Positions 22,106-34,803 of a stretch of 64,000 bases of DNA are shown piece after piece. The stretch covers positions 78,226,001-78,290,000 of the forward strand of contig CM043698.1 in the NCBI GenBank assembly GCA_023935145.1, given 5' to 3'. The translations under genes and the position numbers were made by a program. Every line of letters begins with the position of its first letter. The first letter of the stretch is position 1. The notes under the pieces were generated by a model. It saw only the letters and a program-made list of their open reading frames with translations. It ran no database searches and was not told the DNA's origin. This DNA is from Bretschneidera sinensis (lineage: Eukaryota > Streptophyta > Magnoliopsida > Brassicales > Akaniaceae).

Positions 22106-22466
22106 TGTTAGGCTATGTGTAGAGCCTGGTGTTTTTTTTTTATTTTGTCCAATCTGGTCTTTTCAACACTGTTTGGTATCTGTTTTATTTTAACCCGAAA
22201 ATATAAGGGTTTCATCTTATTCTTTTGTGTAAGTGTGTGAGCCATTTTTTTGTGAATATTGTGAAAGGGTGTTTAGGGGTGAGACCTCCTTGTATTTTTA
22301 TTGTTTTTCAAGACACAGTGAAATCGCTGCAACTCCGTGGACGTAACCCGAGTTTGGGTGAACCACATAAATCTGTGTGTTGTGTGTTTGCTTTTGATTT
22401 ATTTCTATTTTCTTCTCTATATTCGTATCTCAAAATCTGTAGGGATAGGGTAGTTTAACCCTAACA
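22106..22466 (+). repeat. 5' LTR of nested Copia
   Basis: 361 bp, closely matching 26461-26822 with few substitutions. It contains a T-rich tract near the 5' end and ends gtttaaccctaaca. Confidence 0.9.
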
Positions 22467-22502
22467 ACTGGTATCAGAGCTATCGGTTTTTGAGTGGTAG
22501 CG

Positions 22503-23105
22503 ATGGCCGAAGAAGAAGGAAAAGCGACAGAAATCAAGAAATTCGATGGCACAGATTTTGGGTATTGGAGGATGCAAATCGAGGATTATCTCTATGGGAA
22601 GAAATTACATTTGCCTCTGTTAGGGGAAAAGCTAGACAGTATGAAAGAAGATGAATGGAATCTTCTTGATAGACAGGTACTGGGAGTTATTCGATTAACT
22701 CTATCAAGATCAGTTGCACACAATGTTATGAAGGAGAAGACCACCAAGGATATGATGGCGGCTTTGTCCAGTATGTATGAAAAACCGTCGGCTAACAACA
22801 AAGTGCATCTGATGAAAAAGTTGTTCAATTTGAAGATGGCGGAAAGTACCCCTGTTGCGCAGCATCTGAATGAGTTCAATACAATTGTTAATCAATTGTC
22901 CTCTGTTGAGATTGATTTTGATGATGAGATCCGTGCTTTAATTGTTTTAGCTTCTTTGCCAAACAGTTGGGAAGCCATGAGAATGGCGGTGAGTAATTCT
23001 GCAGGGAAGAATAAACTCAAATATGAAGATATTCAGGATTTGATTTTAACCGAGGAGGTTCGCAGAAGAGATGCGGGTAAAACTCGGGTTCTGGTTCTGC
23101 TTTAA
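22503..23105 (+). pseudogene. gag of nested Copia
   Basis: An almost intact frame of about 200 codons from the ATG at 22503. It is a gag polypeptide of LTR Copia type (UBN2-like): FDGTDFGYWRMQIEDYL near the start, then a helical core with LMKKLFNLKMAESTPVAQHL and the LPNSWEAM segment. It ends at a stop at 23103. The zinc knuckle (C-W-N-C-G-K...H...C) lies downstream at about 23213-23255 in another frame, so gag and pol are separated by a shift. Confidence 0.85.
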
Positions 23106-23108
23106 ATC

Positions 23109-26100
23109 TTGAGACAAGAGGTAGAGCATAGGATAGAAATTTCAATCGGAGTAGATCAAAATCCAAAAGAGGAGGTAGGAGTAAATCCAGATCTAGACGA
23201 CAACTGGAATGCTGGAATTGTGGCAAGACTAGCCACTTTAAGAAAAATTGTAGAGGACCGCAGAAGAAAAGGAATGAGAACGATGCTGCAAATGCTGTGA
23301 CAGAAGAACTACAGGATGCCCTATTACGTTCTGTTGACAGTCCCATTGACTCTTGGGTTTTGGACTCAAGAGCTTCTTTTCATACCACTGCACTATGTGA
23401 CAAATGATTTTGGGACGGTATATTTGGCTGATGGAGAAGCCTTGGATATTGTGGGTATGGGAAACGTTCACATTAAATTACCGAATGGGTCTGTGTGTTT
23501 GATACAGAAAGTGTGACATGTTCCAAAATTGATGAGGAACTTGATCTCTGTAGGACAGCTTGATGTTGAAGGTCACACGGTGACATTTGGGGCTAGTGAA
23601 GATTACAAAGGGAGCCATGGTAGTGGCTCGTGGAACAAAAATGGGTACTCTGTACATGACCTCAAGTGTAAGAGATATTATTGCAGTGGTTGATGCAAAA
23701 GTTGATACAAACCTATGGCTTCGCAGGCTTGGTCACATGAGTGAAAAAGGGATGAAAGTGATGTTGTCTAAAGGGAAACTGCCAGAGTTGAAATCCCTTG
23801 ACTTTGATTTGTGTGAGAGCTGCATTCTTGAGAAACAGAGAAATGTCAGTTTCTTGAATGGAGGCAGAACTCCAAAGTCTGAAAAATTAGAGTTGGTACA
23901 CACAGATTTATAGGGAGCTTCCCCGGTTGCATCTCTTGGAGGTTTGTTGTATTATATCACATTTATTGATGACTCAAGCAGGAAGGTATGGGTTTATTTT
24001 CTGAAAAATAAATCTGAGGTATTCAAGACCTTTAAGAAATGGAAGGTCATGGTTGAGACTGAAACAGGTTTGAAGGTAAAATGTTCGAGGTTTGATAATA
24101 GTGGATAGTATATAGATAGGGGGTTTAGAGAATTTTGTGCTGCTAATGGGATTAGGATGGAGAAGACTATTCTCGGGACACCACAGCAGAATGGTGTGGC
24201 TGAGCGCATGAACAAGACCCTCAATGAGCATGCTAGAAGTATGAGGTTGCATACTGGGTTGCCATAAACTTTTTGGGCTGATGCAGTTAGCACAGCAGCT
24301 CACTTGATAAATCGAGGACCATTAGTTCCTTTGGATTGCAGGATACCTGAAGAGGTATGGAGTGGAAAGGAGGTAAACCTTTCTTACTTAAAAGTTTTTG
24401 GCTGTTTATCTTTTGTTCATATTGACTTTGATGCTCGCAGTAAACTAGATACTAAATCCAGAAAATATTTCTTTATTGGCTATGGTGATGAAGCTTTTGG
24501 TTATCGGTTTTGGGATAATCAAAATCGAAAAATCATCAGGAGTAGAAATGTGATTTTCAATGAACAGGTTGTGTACAAAGACAGATCAAGTGTAGAATCT
24601 GTTGTTACAGGGCTAGAACCAAAGAAGTCTGAGTTTGTTGACTTGAATGAATTTTCTGAGAGCACAGTGCAGAGTAGGAGTCAGGAAAATGATGAGAATA
24701 TAGACCCACAGGTAGAACAGTGTACGCCCATAAGTGCTGTCCGAAGGTCTTTTAGGAACATTAGACCTCCAGAGTGGTTCTCACCATCCTTATTCTATAT
24801 TTTGTTGACTGACAATAGTGAGCCAGAATGTTATGATGAAGCTTTGCAGGTTAAAAATTCTAACAAGTGGGAGTTGGCCATGAAGGATGAGATGGACTCA
24901 CTGATGACGAATCAGACATGGGAACTAACTGAATTGCCAGAAGGGAAGAAAGCTTTACATAACAAATTGGTGTACAGAGTAAAAGAAGAGCATGATGGTA
25001 GCAAGTGCTACAAGGCCAGATTGGTTGTGAAAAGGTTTCGACAGAAAGAGGGTGTTGATTACACAGATATTTTCTCTCCAGTTGTGAAGCTAACAACAAT
25101 CAAGCTGGTATTGAGAATTGTGGCTGCAGAGAACCTACATCTTGAGTAGTTAGATGTGAAGAGAGCCTTCCTTCATGGTGATTTGGAGAAGGATATTTAT
25201 ATACATCAACCACAAGGATTTGCAGTGCAGGGAAAGGAAAATCAGGTTTACAAACTGAGAAAGAGTTTGTATGGGTTGAAACAAGCTCCAAGATAATGGT
25301 ATAAGAAGTTTTATAGCTTCATGTGTAGCACCGGGTTCACAAGGTGCCAGGCAGACCATTGTTGATATGTTAAGAGTTTTGACAACTCTTATATCCCATT
25401 ATTGTTGTATGTGGATGATATGCTTGTTGCAGGGTCTAACATTGAGGAGATTAATAATCTCAAGAGGCAGTTGTCAAAATAGTTTGCAATGAAGGATTTG
25501 GGTGTTGCAAAATAAATCCTTGGTATGAGAATCATCAGAGACAGAGTCAGCGGGACTTTGAAACTTTCACAGACAGAGTATGTGAAGAAGGTTCTCAGTC
25601 AATTTAGCATGGATAGTGCTAAACCAGTGAGCACACCTTTGGCTAGTCATTTTAGACTATCTAAGGATCAGTCACCAAAGACAGAGCAGGAGCAGGACTA
25701 CATGAGTAGGGTTCCCTATGCCTCAACTATTGGAAGTCTTATGTACGCCATGGTCTGAACAAGACTGAACATTGCACATGCAGTGGGAGTAGTGGGTAGG
25801 TACATAAGTAATCTGGGAAAACAATATTGGGAGGCAGTCAAATGGATCCTGAGGTATTTGAAAGGCATTTCAGATACATCTCTATGCTTCACAAGGGTAG
25901 GTTTAAAACTGCAGGGTTTTGTGGATGCGGATTTAGCTGGTGATGTTGATAGCAGGAAGAGTACTATAGGGATTGTGTATACTCTGGGTGGTACAGTATA
26001 AGTTGGGCTTCTAAGTTACAGAAAATCGTTGCTCTCTCTGCTACAGAAGCTGAGTATGTAGCCATAACTTAAACTGGGAAGGAGATGGTTTGGTTACAGG

Positions 26101-26426
26101 GTCTCTTAGATGAGCTAGGTAAGAAGAATGACAGGGTTACTCTACACAGTGATAGTCAGAGTGCTATTTTTCTTGCTAAGAATCCGGTGTTTCATTCCAG
26201 GACGAAGCATATACAGTTAAGATATCACTTTATTCGCTCTTTTCTCGACAGTGAACAGTTGATACTAGAGAAGATTCGTGGAACTGAGAATCCAGCAGAT
26301 ATGTTGACTAAGGGTGTCACTATTGAGAAATTGAAGCTGTGCTCAGCTTCAGTTGGTCTTCAAGCTAGAGGACAGGTGAATGAGTTGGGGCGATGGTTGA
26401 TTTTTTTGAAGGTATATGGTGCTTAG
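23109..26426 (+). pseudogene. pol of nested Copia: protease, integrase, RT, RNase H
   Basis: The protease reads DSRAS at about 23363-23377, where the active-site Gly of DSGAS has become Arg. The pre-integrase domain is in 23587-23913 and meets a stop at 23911. Integrase follows to about 24400 with two or more stops. RT spans about 24860-25520, with the YVDD catalytic motif near 25407-25418. RNase H lies at 25910-26330. At least eight in-frame stops break it, and several fit a CAA/CAG-to-TAA/TAG or TGG-to-TAG change. Confidence 0.85.
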
Positions 26427-26460
26427 TGTTGGTGATTGGACCAGTCTCCAAGTGGGAGAT

Positions 26461-26822
26461 TGTTAGGCTATGTGTGGAGCCTGGTGTTTTTTTTTTTTTT
26501 TTTGTCCAATCTAGTCTTTTCAGCACTGTTTGGTATCCGTTTTATTTTAACCCGGAAATATAAGGGTTTCATCTTATTCTTTTGTGTAAGTGTGTGAGCC
26601 ATTTTTTATGAATACTATGAAAGGGTGTCTAGGGGTGAGACCTCCTTGTATTGTTATTATTCTTCAAGACATAGTGAAATCACTGCAACTCCGTGGATGT
26701 AACCCGAGTTTGGGTGAACCGCGTAAATCTGTGTGCTGTGTGTTTGCCTTTGATTTATTTCTATTTTCTTCTCTATATTCGCATTTCAAGATCCGTAGGG
26801 ATAGGGTAGTTTAACCCTAACA
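26461..26822 (+). repeat. 3' LTR of nested Copia
   Basis: 362 bp, directly after the polypurine tract, and the partner of 22106-22466. It ends ccctaaca, followed by the target duplication gaatt. Confidence 0.9.
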
Positions 26823-28361
26823 GAATTTGCTTAAAATTATTTCAAGAAAAGATTTAGTCATTGGACTACCCAAAATCAAATTTGAAAAAGATAAAGTATG
26901 TAATGCTTGTCAAATGGGAAAGCAAACTAAAATTTCTTTTAAATCAAAAAATGTAGTATCAACTACTAGACCATTGGAACTTTTGCATATGGACTTATTT
27001 AGTCCAATAATTATCATTAGTCTAGGTGGCCATCAATATGCTCTTGTTATTGTTGATGACTATTCAAGATATACCTTTGTTATCTTTATTGCTTACAAGG
27101 ATGAAGCCTTCAAAGCATTTGAAAACTTTTGCAAAAAGGTTCAAAATGAAAAAAGAATTTGTATTTCAAGCATTAGAAGTGATCATAGAAAAGAATTTGA
27201 AAACCAAAGTTTTTCAAAATTTTGTGATGAAAATGGAATTGATCACAACTTTTTAGCTCCTAGAACTCCTCAACAAAATAGAGTTGTTGAGAGGAAAAAT
27301 AGAGTTCTAGAAGAGTTTGTAAGAACAATGCTTTGTGAAAATAACTTACCAAAATACTTTTGGACGGAAGCGGTAAAAACTTCTTGTTATATCTTGAATA
27401 GAATTTTAATTAGGCTTATGCTTAACTAAACTCTATATAAATTATGGAAAGGTATAAAGCCTAATATCTCTTATTTTCGTACATTTTGTTGTAAATGCTT
27501 CATCCTAAATGACAATAAAACTAACTTGGGTAAATTTGACTCTAAGACCGATGAAGGGATATTTTTAGGATATTCAACCTCTAGTAAGGTTTATAGAGTC
27601 TTCAACAAGAGAACTCTAGTGGTAGAAGAATCTGTACATGTAACTCTTGATGAGTGTAACCCAATTAGTAGTAGAGAAGTTTCTTTCAATGATGATGCAG
27701 ATTTCATTCCAAGAACGGAGATACCTACTCCCATTGTTGACTCAAAGAAGAGCTCACCTCAAATAAATAAAGAGATGGAAACTCTCAAATTGGACCAACC
27801 ATCTACAAGTCAACAAGAGGATAGTCTTCCCAAAGATTGGAGGTATGTAAATTATCACCCAATCGATCAAGTAATTGGTGATCCTTCACAAAGGGTAAGA
27901 ACTCGTTCCTCAATAAGAAATATTTGCAAGTATGTAGCTTATTTGTCTCAAATAGAACCTAAGACGTTTATAGAAGCTGAAAAGGATAATGATTGGATAA
28001 TTGTCATGCAATAAGAAATAAATCAATTTGAAAGAAACAATGTATGGAATCTAGTTCCTAGACCTAAAAATCATACAATAATAGGAACTAAATGGGTATT
28101 TAGAAATAAGATAGATGAAAATGGAATAGTAACTAGGAACAAAGCTAGACTAGTTGCTAAGGGATATAATCAAGAAGAAGGAATAGACTTTGATGAGACT
28201 TATGCTCCCGTAGCAAGATTAGAAGCTATTCGAATGTTATTAGCCTTTGCATGCTTTAATAAATTTAAATTATTTCAAATTGATGTAAAGAGTGTCTTCT
28301 TAAATGACTTTATAGAAGAAGAGGTATACATTGAGCAACCCCTTAGATTTGAAAATCCTAG
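26823..28361 (+). pseudogene. Sirevirus integrase and first part of RT
   Basis: This continues the coding cut at 22105. The CxxC of the pre-integrase zinc domain is at 26899-26910. The integrase core is at about 26970-27429, with the second catalytic Asp near 27180 and the Glu in the PQQNRVVERKNR segment at about 27274-27309. The post-integrase linker is open at 27526-28014. RT begins after a stop at 28012 with WVFRNKIDENG and ARLVAKGY, and is cut at 28361 by a Gypsy solo LTR. Confidence 0.85.
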
Positions 28362-31082
28362 TGTAATACCCGTATTTGTAAAGTAAGGGTAAATAAGTAA
28401 TTTAATAAATATGACACGAAGTTTAAATAATATAGTTACGCGAAGGATTTAGTATTGAATAAAATAATTCTTTTGAAAAAAAAAATTTGGGATGTGGATG
28501 TCATTAAAATTAAATAAATAAATAAATGACACTGATGTCCCAGTTAGAAGAAGACGAAAAAAAAACAAAACAAAAAAATAAATGATATTGATGTCTCTGG
28601 CAAAAAAAAAAAACTAAAAGTCAAAGAAAAACGTGGGCAGCGCTGCTACCAATTTATGTGAGGTATGGTGAATGCCTCACAAGTCTTCAAGTATGGAAAA
28701 CTTTAGAATAGTGAAGCTTTTTGGCTGCCAAAATTTTCAACGAAAATTCTCTATATATATGCATAGCAGGTTCAGTTAAGTTACACGAGGAGAGTTCGCT
28801 TAGTTTTCCTTGAAATTTCTTTGTTTTCTCATAACATTTTGGGACTCAAAGAAATGCTGGAAGAGCAAAATTTTGAAAGGATTTTCTGTGAAATTTCATA
28901 AAGAATCAGGAAAAGCTATCAGAAAAAACAGAAGGTAATAACATAGTGTTTTTTTTTTTTTAAGTTCTAACATTTATGAAATTCCTAGTAAGTCAAAGTG
29001 AGAATTTTCAAAGTGTGTGATTTATATCGAATTGAAGAATAAATAAGAAAATTTATATAAATATGATGTCAGGTGTTGACGATCTACAACCAGGAGAATT
29101 TCTGAGAGAAACAAAAAAGGCAAGAAGGTGATCCATGGGTAGCTTTAAGAGCTACGTGGTGAGTTGGATTTATTTTAAGTAGTCCAAATAAAAAATGAGA
29201 AATCTAGTGATAATATTAAATTAAATTATTAGCTTATATTTTGGTGATAGATGCAAATTTAGTTGATAGTTATTATATGAATATTGGACACGTAGAGATG
29301 AATATTATTAGAATAATTGATTGATTTAATAATAATAGCGATAAGTGAAATTCTTGATGAGTTATATTGATATTTTGATACGAGTTTTGAGGAGGTGAAT
29401 TTTTGTGGATCTTGACAAGCTTTAATAGATGGTTTGATGTGATTTTGGAATAAGAAGGATATAGTGGAATTTTATATAATTTAATAAAAATCAGGATGAT
29501 TTGATATGATTTGGGATGAAATTTAGTGGATCTTAGCAAGCTTTAATGGATGATTGATGTGATTTAGGATGAGAGGAATTTAGTGAAATTTTTGTTATAT
29601 AAATTTGAGAATAATCAGGATTGTCAATTTAAGTGTGTTGAATTTATGTTGTTTTTCCATTACTGTTCAGATGCATATTTCATATCATTGCTCATATGCA
29701 TATGCATTAAATGAAAAAGAAAATAACCAGGAAGGCAGCCGGTATAATGAAAATGAAAGAACCGGGAAGGCAGCTGGTCTAATGGAAATGAAAAAAAAAA
29801 CCGGGAAAGCAGCCCGTCTTATGTGAATGAAAGAACTGGGAAGGCAGCCAGTCTAAATGAGAATGAAAGAACTAGGAAGGCAACTGGTCTAAGATAATAA
29901 CAACCTGTCGACAGGTGGAAAGATGTTCCCATCATAAGCATTCATGCATTGCGTCTGTTTTAATTATTGCTGCATTATGAAATATTAATTGTGAATTTAA
30001 TTATAGAAGATTGAGTCTCACAGAAAGAGACAGTTATGATGATAATATTGTTGAAATGTTGAGGTGTGATGTATTATTGCGAATAATTATAGATGATTGA
30101 GTCTCACAGAAAGAGACAGTTATGATGATAATATTATTGAAATGCTGAGGTGTGATATATTATTGTGAATATAATTATAAATGATTGAGTCTCACAGAAA
30201 GAGACAGTTATGATGATAATATTATTGAAATGCTGAGGTGTGATATATTATTGTGAATATAATTATAGATGATTAAGTCTCACAGAAAGAGATAGTTATG
30301 ATGATAATATTATTGAAATGCTGAGGTGTGATATATTATTATAAATATAATTATAGATGATTGAGTCTCACAGAAAGAGACAGTTATGATGATAATATTA
30401 TTGAAATGCTGAGGTGTGATATATTATTTTGAATATAATTATAGATGATTATGTCTCACAGAAAGAGACAGTTATGGCGATAAGATGATTGAAATGCTGA
30501 GGTGTGGTGTGTTATTTTTATGATGATAATAACTATCTAAATGGTAGACTTTATGATGTGAACCTCATTGCGGGGTAATTATGAAATAATTGATGGTATT
30601 GAGGTGAACTAATAAATAAGAGGAAGAGAATGATAGAGAATGGATATTATGACATGGGTGGTAATAGTAGAGTGCTAGTATCAAGTGTAGGAGATATAAA
30701 GTGATTTAAATATTAAAAGACTGTTTATACAAATGAGTACTTTTAGTAAATTTAATTCACTGAGCTTGTGAAGCTCACTCTTCATTGTACAATGATTTCA
30801 GGTAGCAGGCTTGACAAATAGTTTGGTGAGTTGAAGTTCAAAAGAAATCAGTTTCTGTAAGCCACGTGCGTGTCATTATCCTCATACTAAAGAGATAAAT
30901 GAAATGAAAAATCTATTTGTATTATTCATGCATTTTACGTTGTATAGAATATTTACCAATCAGATTAATGAAAAATTTCTTTTGGTGTTATTTATATTTT
31001 GTTGCATATATGTGTCGTGCTGAGATTCTCAAAATGTGATGACACCGTTTCGGGGGTGGCCAACTCGGGATGGGTCGTTACA
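28362..31082 (+). mobile_element. Gypsy solo LTR (2721 bp) nested in Sirevirus RT
   Basis: A perfect target duplication cctag flanks it (28357-28361 and 31083-31087). Termini tgtaatacc and cgttaca match, in opposite orientation, the LTRs of the element at 9555-15009. No internal region is left, so it is a solo LTR from LTR-LTR recombination. It holds five units of the family's 36-bp minisatellite (about 29722-29895) and an extra array of six 88-bp units (30011 to about 30525). A TATA-like ctatatatatgc lies at about 28752-28763. Confidence 0.9.
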
Positions 31083-32168
31083 CCTAGTCTTCCAAATCAT
31101 GTCTACAAGCTTTCTAAAGCTCTATATGGGTTAAAGAAAGCTCCTAGAGCATGGTATGAAAGACTAAGTAAATTTTTTATTTACAATAATTTTATAAAAG
31201 GAAAAGTAGACACAACCCTCTTCTCAAAAACTCACATAAATGACACTATACTAGTCCAAATATATGTTGATGATATTATATTTGGTGCTACTAATGAATC
31301 TATGTGTCAAGAGTTTGCCAAGTGCATGCAAGGTGAATTTGAAATGAGTATGATGGGAGAGCTTACCTAATTCCTTGGACTTCAAATCAAACAATTGAAA
31401 GGAGGCATCTTCATCAATCAATCAAAATACACTAAGGATCTACTAAAGAGGTTCGGGATGGAAAACTCAAAGCCACTTAGTACACCTATGAGAACCTCAA
31501 CAAAACTTGATCTTGATGAAGGAGGTAAGTGTGTAGATACTAAATATTATAGAAGCATGATAGGAGCTTTACTTTATTTGACTACAAGTAGACCTGATAT
31601 TATGTTCAGTGTATACATGTGTGCTAGATTTCAGGCTAATCCTAAGGAATCGCATGTAGTTTCTGTAAAAAGGATCCTTAGATATCTATAAAGAACTCAA
31701 ACACTAGGATTATGGTACTCTAGAGATTCATCTTTTGAGCTTGTAGGATATTCAGATGTTGATTTTGCGGGGTGAAGGTTAGATAGAAAAAGCATAAGTG
31801 GAACATGTCAATTCTTAGGTGCAATGTTAACCTCTTAGTTTTCCAAGAAACAAAACTCTGTTGTACTATCAACCGTTGAGGCAGAATATGTTGCAGCTGG
31901 AAGTTGTTGTGCCCAAGTACTGTGGATGAAACAACAACTAGAAAACTATGGCATGAACTTTAAAAGTATCCAAATACATTGTAATAATACTAGTGCTATC
32001 AACCTAACCAAGAACTCTGTTCAGCACTCTAGAACTAAACACATAGAAATTATACATCATTTCTTAAGAAACCATGCTAAAAAAGGTGATATAAGACTAG
32101 AATTCATACCTTCAGAAGATCAAATAGCTGACATTCTTACAAAACCTCTAAGTGTTTTGCAAAATTAG
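31083..32168 (+). pseudogene. Sirevirus RT (second part) and RNase H
   Basis: RT resumes after the solo LTR with LPNHVYKLSKALYGLKKAPR and reaches the catalytic YVDD at about 31263-31274. A stop occurs at 31368. The RT thumb is in 31395-31691, followed by RNase H (LSTVEAEYVAAGSC at about 31868-31909, then HSRTKHIEI and ADILTKPL). Four or more in-frame stops occur, several at codons expected to be TGG or CAA. Pol ends at about 32168. Confidence 0.88.
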
Positions 32169-32863
32169 ACTGTCAATAGGATTATTAGATTATGATAAAC
32201 TGTATGTCTGATTGTTTCATCATTCATCATTTTGCATATTTGACATCTAGTGAAAGAGTATTAAACCTTATTTAATATTTCCCTCACTCAATATGGCATA
32301 GATAAACAAATTTCGTGCTAAGATTCAAAGACTGAAAATTTTTTAAAGGGTCTAGTCAACTGGTAAGTCTATTCCAGTCGACTGGTAAGTCTCTACCTAT
32401 TTACCCAGTCGACTGGTAAGTCTATACCAGTCGACTAGTATTCAAAAACCTTGTTTGGAGCTATTTTTTTGAAAATTAGTTAACCACCCAGTCGACTGGT
32501 ATGAACTACCTAGTTGACTCATATATTTCTGTCAGTTTACCCAGTCGACTAGTATCCCTACCCAGTCGACTGGTATGTTCAACTTTTCAAATCTGCAAAG
32601 GACCCAGTCGACTGGTACCCTAACCCCAGTCGACTAATATCGAGATTCTATAAATAGTCTCTTCATTTATCTAGATTTTTACACCATTTTTAAAATCCTA
32701 AGCTTTCTCTCTCTAAAAAAATCCTTTTGATAAAAAAAATCCTTAAAACACTTCATACACACCTCAATCTACTCATTCACACCATCTATTTCAACTTTCT
32801 ATGGATGAAATCTCTAATTTCCACCCAAATCTCTTTTTCTCCCAAAAACTCTAATCTTCCAAA
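32169..32863 (+). promoter_or_regulatory. Sirevirus 3' non-coding region with palindrome cluster
   Basis: Between pol and the extra ORF, about ten copies of ccagtcgactgg or one-base variants lie within 32350-32640, spaced roughly 20-60 bp apart. The 12-mer is its own reverse complement. A TATA-like tataaata at about 32650 lies downstream of the cluster and about 210 bp before the extra ORF, and could serve it as an internal promoter. Confidence 0.55.
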
Positions 32864-33936
32864 ATGACCAATCGAATCCGTATTAAAACCACCGTTAGAG
32901 GACCTCATGCGCCTACTAGACCAAGGTCTACCAAATCTATGGCTCTGGATTCAAGAGAGAAAGGTGTAGCAGGCTCCTCTAGCAAGAAGGTGATGACAGA
33001 GCTCAACGACTCCCTATTCTCGAGCCCGGTGACAAAAGAAAGGTATACATCCATTATCCTTCATAAAAAGATCATGACAGGTAGATTCGTCGACTTCAAA
33101 TCTATTCATCATGGTAATTTTGATGTATTACTTGCTTTTGATGACATAAACTTGACCCTACTGGTCAAGATTCATCAAAAAATTTACTCAAGACTGATTC
33201 ACCAATTCTATACAAACTTGGTGAAACCCAATCCATTGGTTCTGAGGTTCAGAACCAGTGTTCTGGGTGTGGAGTTTGAGGTCAACACTGACCTCTTGAT
33301 GAGTATCCTGAGGATCCTTGTGGGATGGATCCAATGGAGTCTAGACGAATGGCCAGACAATTTCAATTATGAGGAGGCATGTCAGATAGTTAGGGGTGAC
33401 CCTAACTATGTGTTTCGACCCACTACATTTCACACATGTAGTGACATGCCCCTTGACTTGAAATTGTTCAATCTCATTGTGAGTTGTACCATCCACCCGA
33501 GACTCGGGAGTCGGGGCTATCTATCTAAGATAGATGTCATATTGATTGGTTCCTTAAAACTGGGCACCACTTCAATATCTACCCCCTGCTGCTCGCCAAC
33601 ATGATAAACGATGAAGCGAGAAACTCCGGATGCCTTCCCTATGGGATACTCATCACATTCATCCTCCAGCACTTTCAGGTGCCTCTCTCCAACTCCGAGG
33701 CTCAAGACATCAGCCTCAAGGACATCATCAATGTCTCCTCGCTGAAGAAGATGGGATGCACAATCCGAGATGGCATGATCTACCCAAAGGCCGGGGAGAA
33801 CATTCGGATTGGAGAGGACGAGAGCAGTAATGAAGAGGATGAGGGTCCAGCTACTACTACTATAGATGCGGATGACCGAGCACCTCCTATGGACGCCTCT
33901 AGTGCTGGTCTAGCTGGGTACAGTGATCTTCTTTAG
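32864..33936 (+). pseudogene. Extra 3' ORF of the Sirevirus (plant-transposon-protein-like)
   Basis: Two overlapping frames (32864-33604 and 33601-33936) are one gene split by a frameshift near 33535-33545, giving about 355 codons. The N-terminus is basic and Ser/Arg-rich. The middle has an RLIHQFYTNL segment and two further blocks that resemble the 'putative plant transposon protein' domain often found next to plant retroelement genes. The C-terminus is acidic (EDESSNEEDE). Sireviruses often have an env-like ORF in this place, but I see no signal peptide or membrane segment, so this is probably not an envelope. The frameshift and the stop at 33934 suggest decay; coding-like sequence continues to about 34110. 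Confidence 0.6.
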
Positions 33937-34803
33937 GCTATCACGAGCCTCCAGCTGATCATGCAGTTCTGCTTCCAGAGCTTTAGCTCTATAGTCGATG
34001 CTATGCATCACGACCTCCGCTCTCTCCGGGATGACTTCGAGCTGCACTGTGAGCATACCAAGGCTCTCTAGCTGAGCTTCGGGATCTCGTACGTGACAAC
34101 TCCGACTCTCCCGCTCCTTGAGTCACTTTCTATCTTCTTTTTTATGTATATTTATTGATGTAGTTTTTCAATGTTCTTAGCACGGACATTATTTCATCAT
34201 TTACTATATTTTGTCTTTCGATTTGGGCTCTCCGAAGCCTGTGATGTATAGACTTATGATGTATATGTTTATGTCTTATGATTAGACTTGGTTCATTTAC
34301 TTGTTTTACATTTATGCTATAAGATTACTTACTTTAAATCTTTCTGTATTCGGATAAATGCTTTAAACTAATTCTGTATATATGGAAACTTCCGGTTCTC
34401 GGGAAGGCTTTCCAACTTTGAATGATACCAAATTTTTGAGTAAAAGTTTTTTATGCATGATCTTCATGTCTATGCTATCTATATAGCTTATTTTTTGGTT
34501 TACTACCCCATTTTCTGCTGTTGTCATAACAGAGGAGAAATATGAGAAAATGAGAAAACTAACTATAAACTCAAAATAGTGCATAGATTTGAGGGGAGCA
34601 TTGCTCCAAAGAACTTGGTGTATGATTTTATATGTTGATTTGATTGGTTGGGTTGCATATAAACTGTTCTTGATCTTTTTACAGGTTAGTTTTATTTAAA
34701 AAACAGAAGAAACTCTGCCCGATTTTTTCAAAAAATCCAATGCTTAGTTTTAAAAACTGTTTTTTTTTCTTATTAGTTTTGTCATCATCAAAAAGGGGGG
34801 GAT
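33937..34803 (+). other. Tail of the extra ORF, spacer and polypurine tract
   Basis: 33937-34110 still looks coding (Leu/Gln/Asp-rich) but is broken. The rest is T-rich and non-coding. The polypurine tract aaaaagggggg (from about 34790) ends directly before the 3' LTR and primes plus-strand synthesis in such elements. Confidence 0.6.

Larger units (their letters stand above)
22106..26822 (+). mobile_element. Nested Copia retrotransposon (Tnt1/Tork-like), 4.7 kb
   Basis: A full-length insertion with a perfect target duplication gaatt (22101-22105 and 26823-26827). The LTRs are 361 and 362 bp and start tgttaggc and end cctaaca. The tRNA-Met primer site is 22469-22480 and the polypurine tract aagtgggagat is 26450-26460. 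The polyprotein has all Copia domains in order but many stops. It splits the pre-integrase domain of the Sirevirus in the same orientation. Assignment to Tork/Tnt1 rests on general resemblance. Confidence 0.9.

Noticed and set aside
22225..22458. 77-codon frame, repeated at 26590-26814
   Set aside because: Both are inside the two LTRs of the nested Copia and are non-coding.
33517..33705. Minus-strand frame opposite the extra Sirevirus ORF
   Set aside because: Shadow of the plus-strand gene; no independent support.
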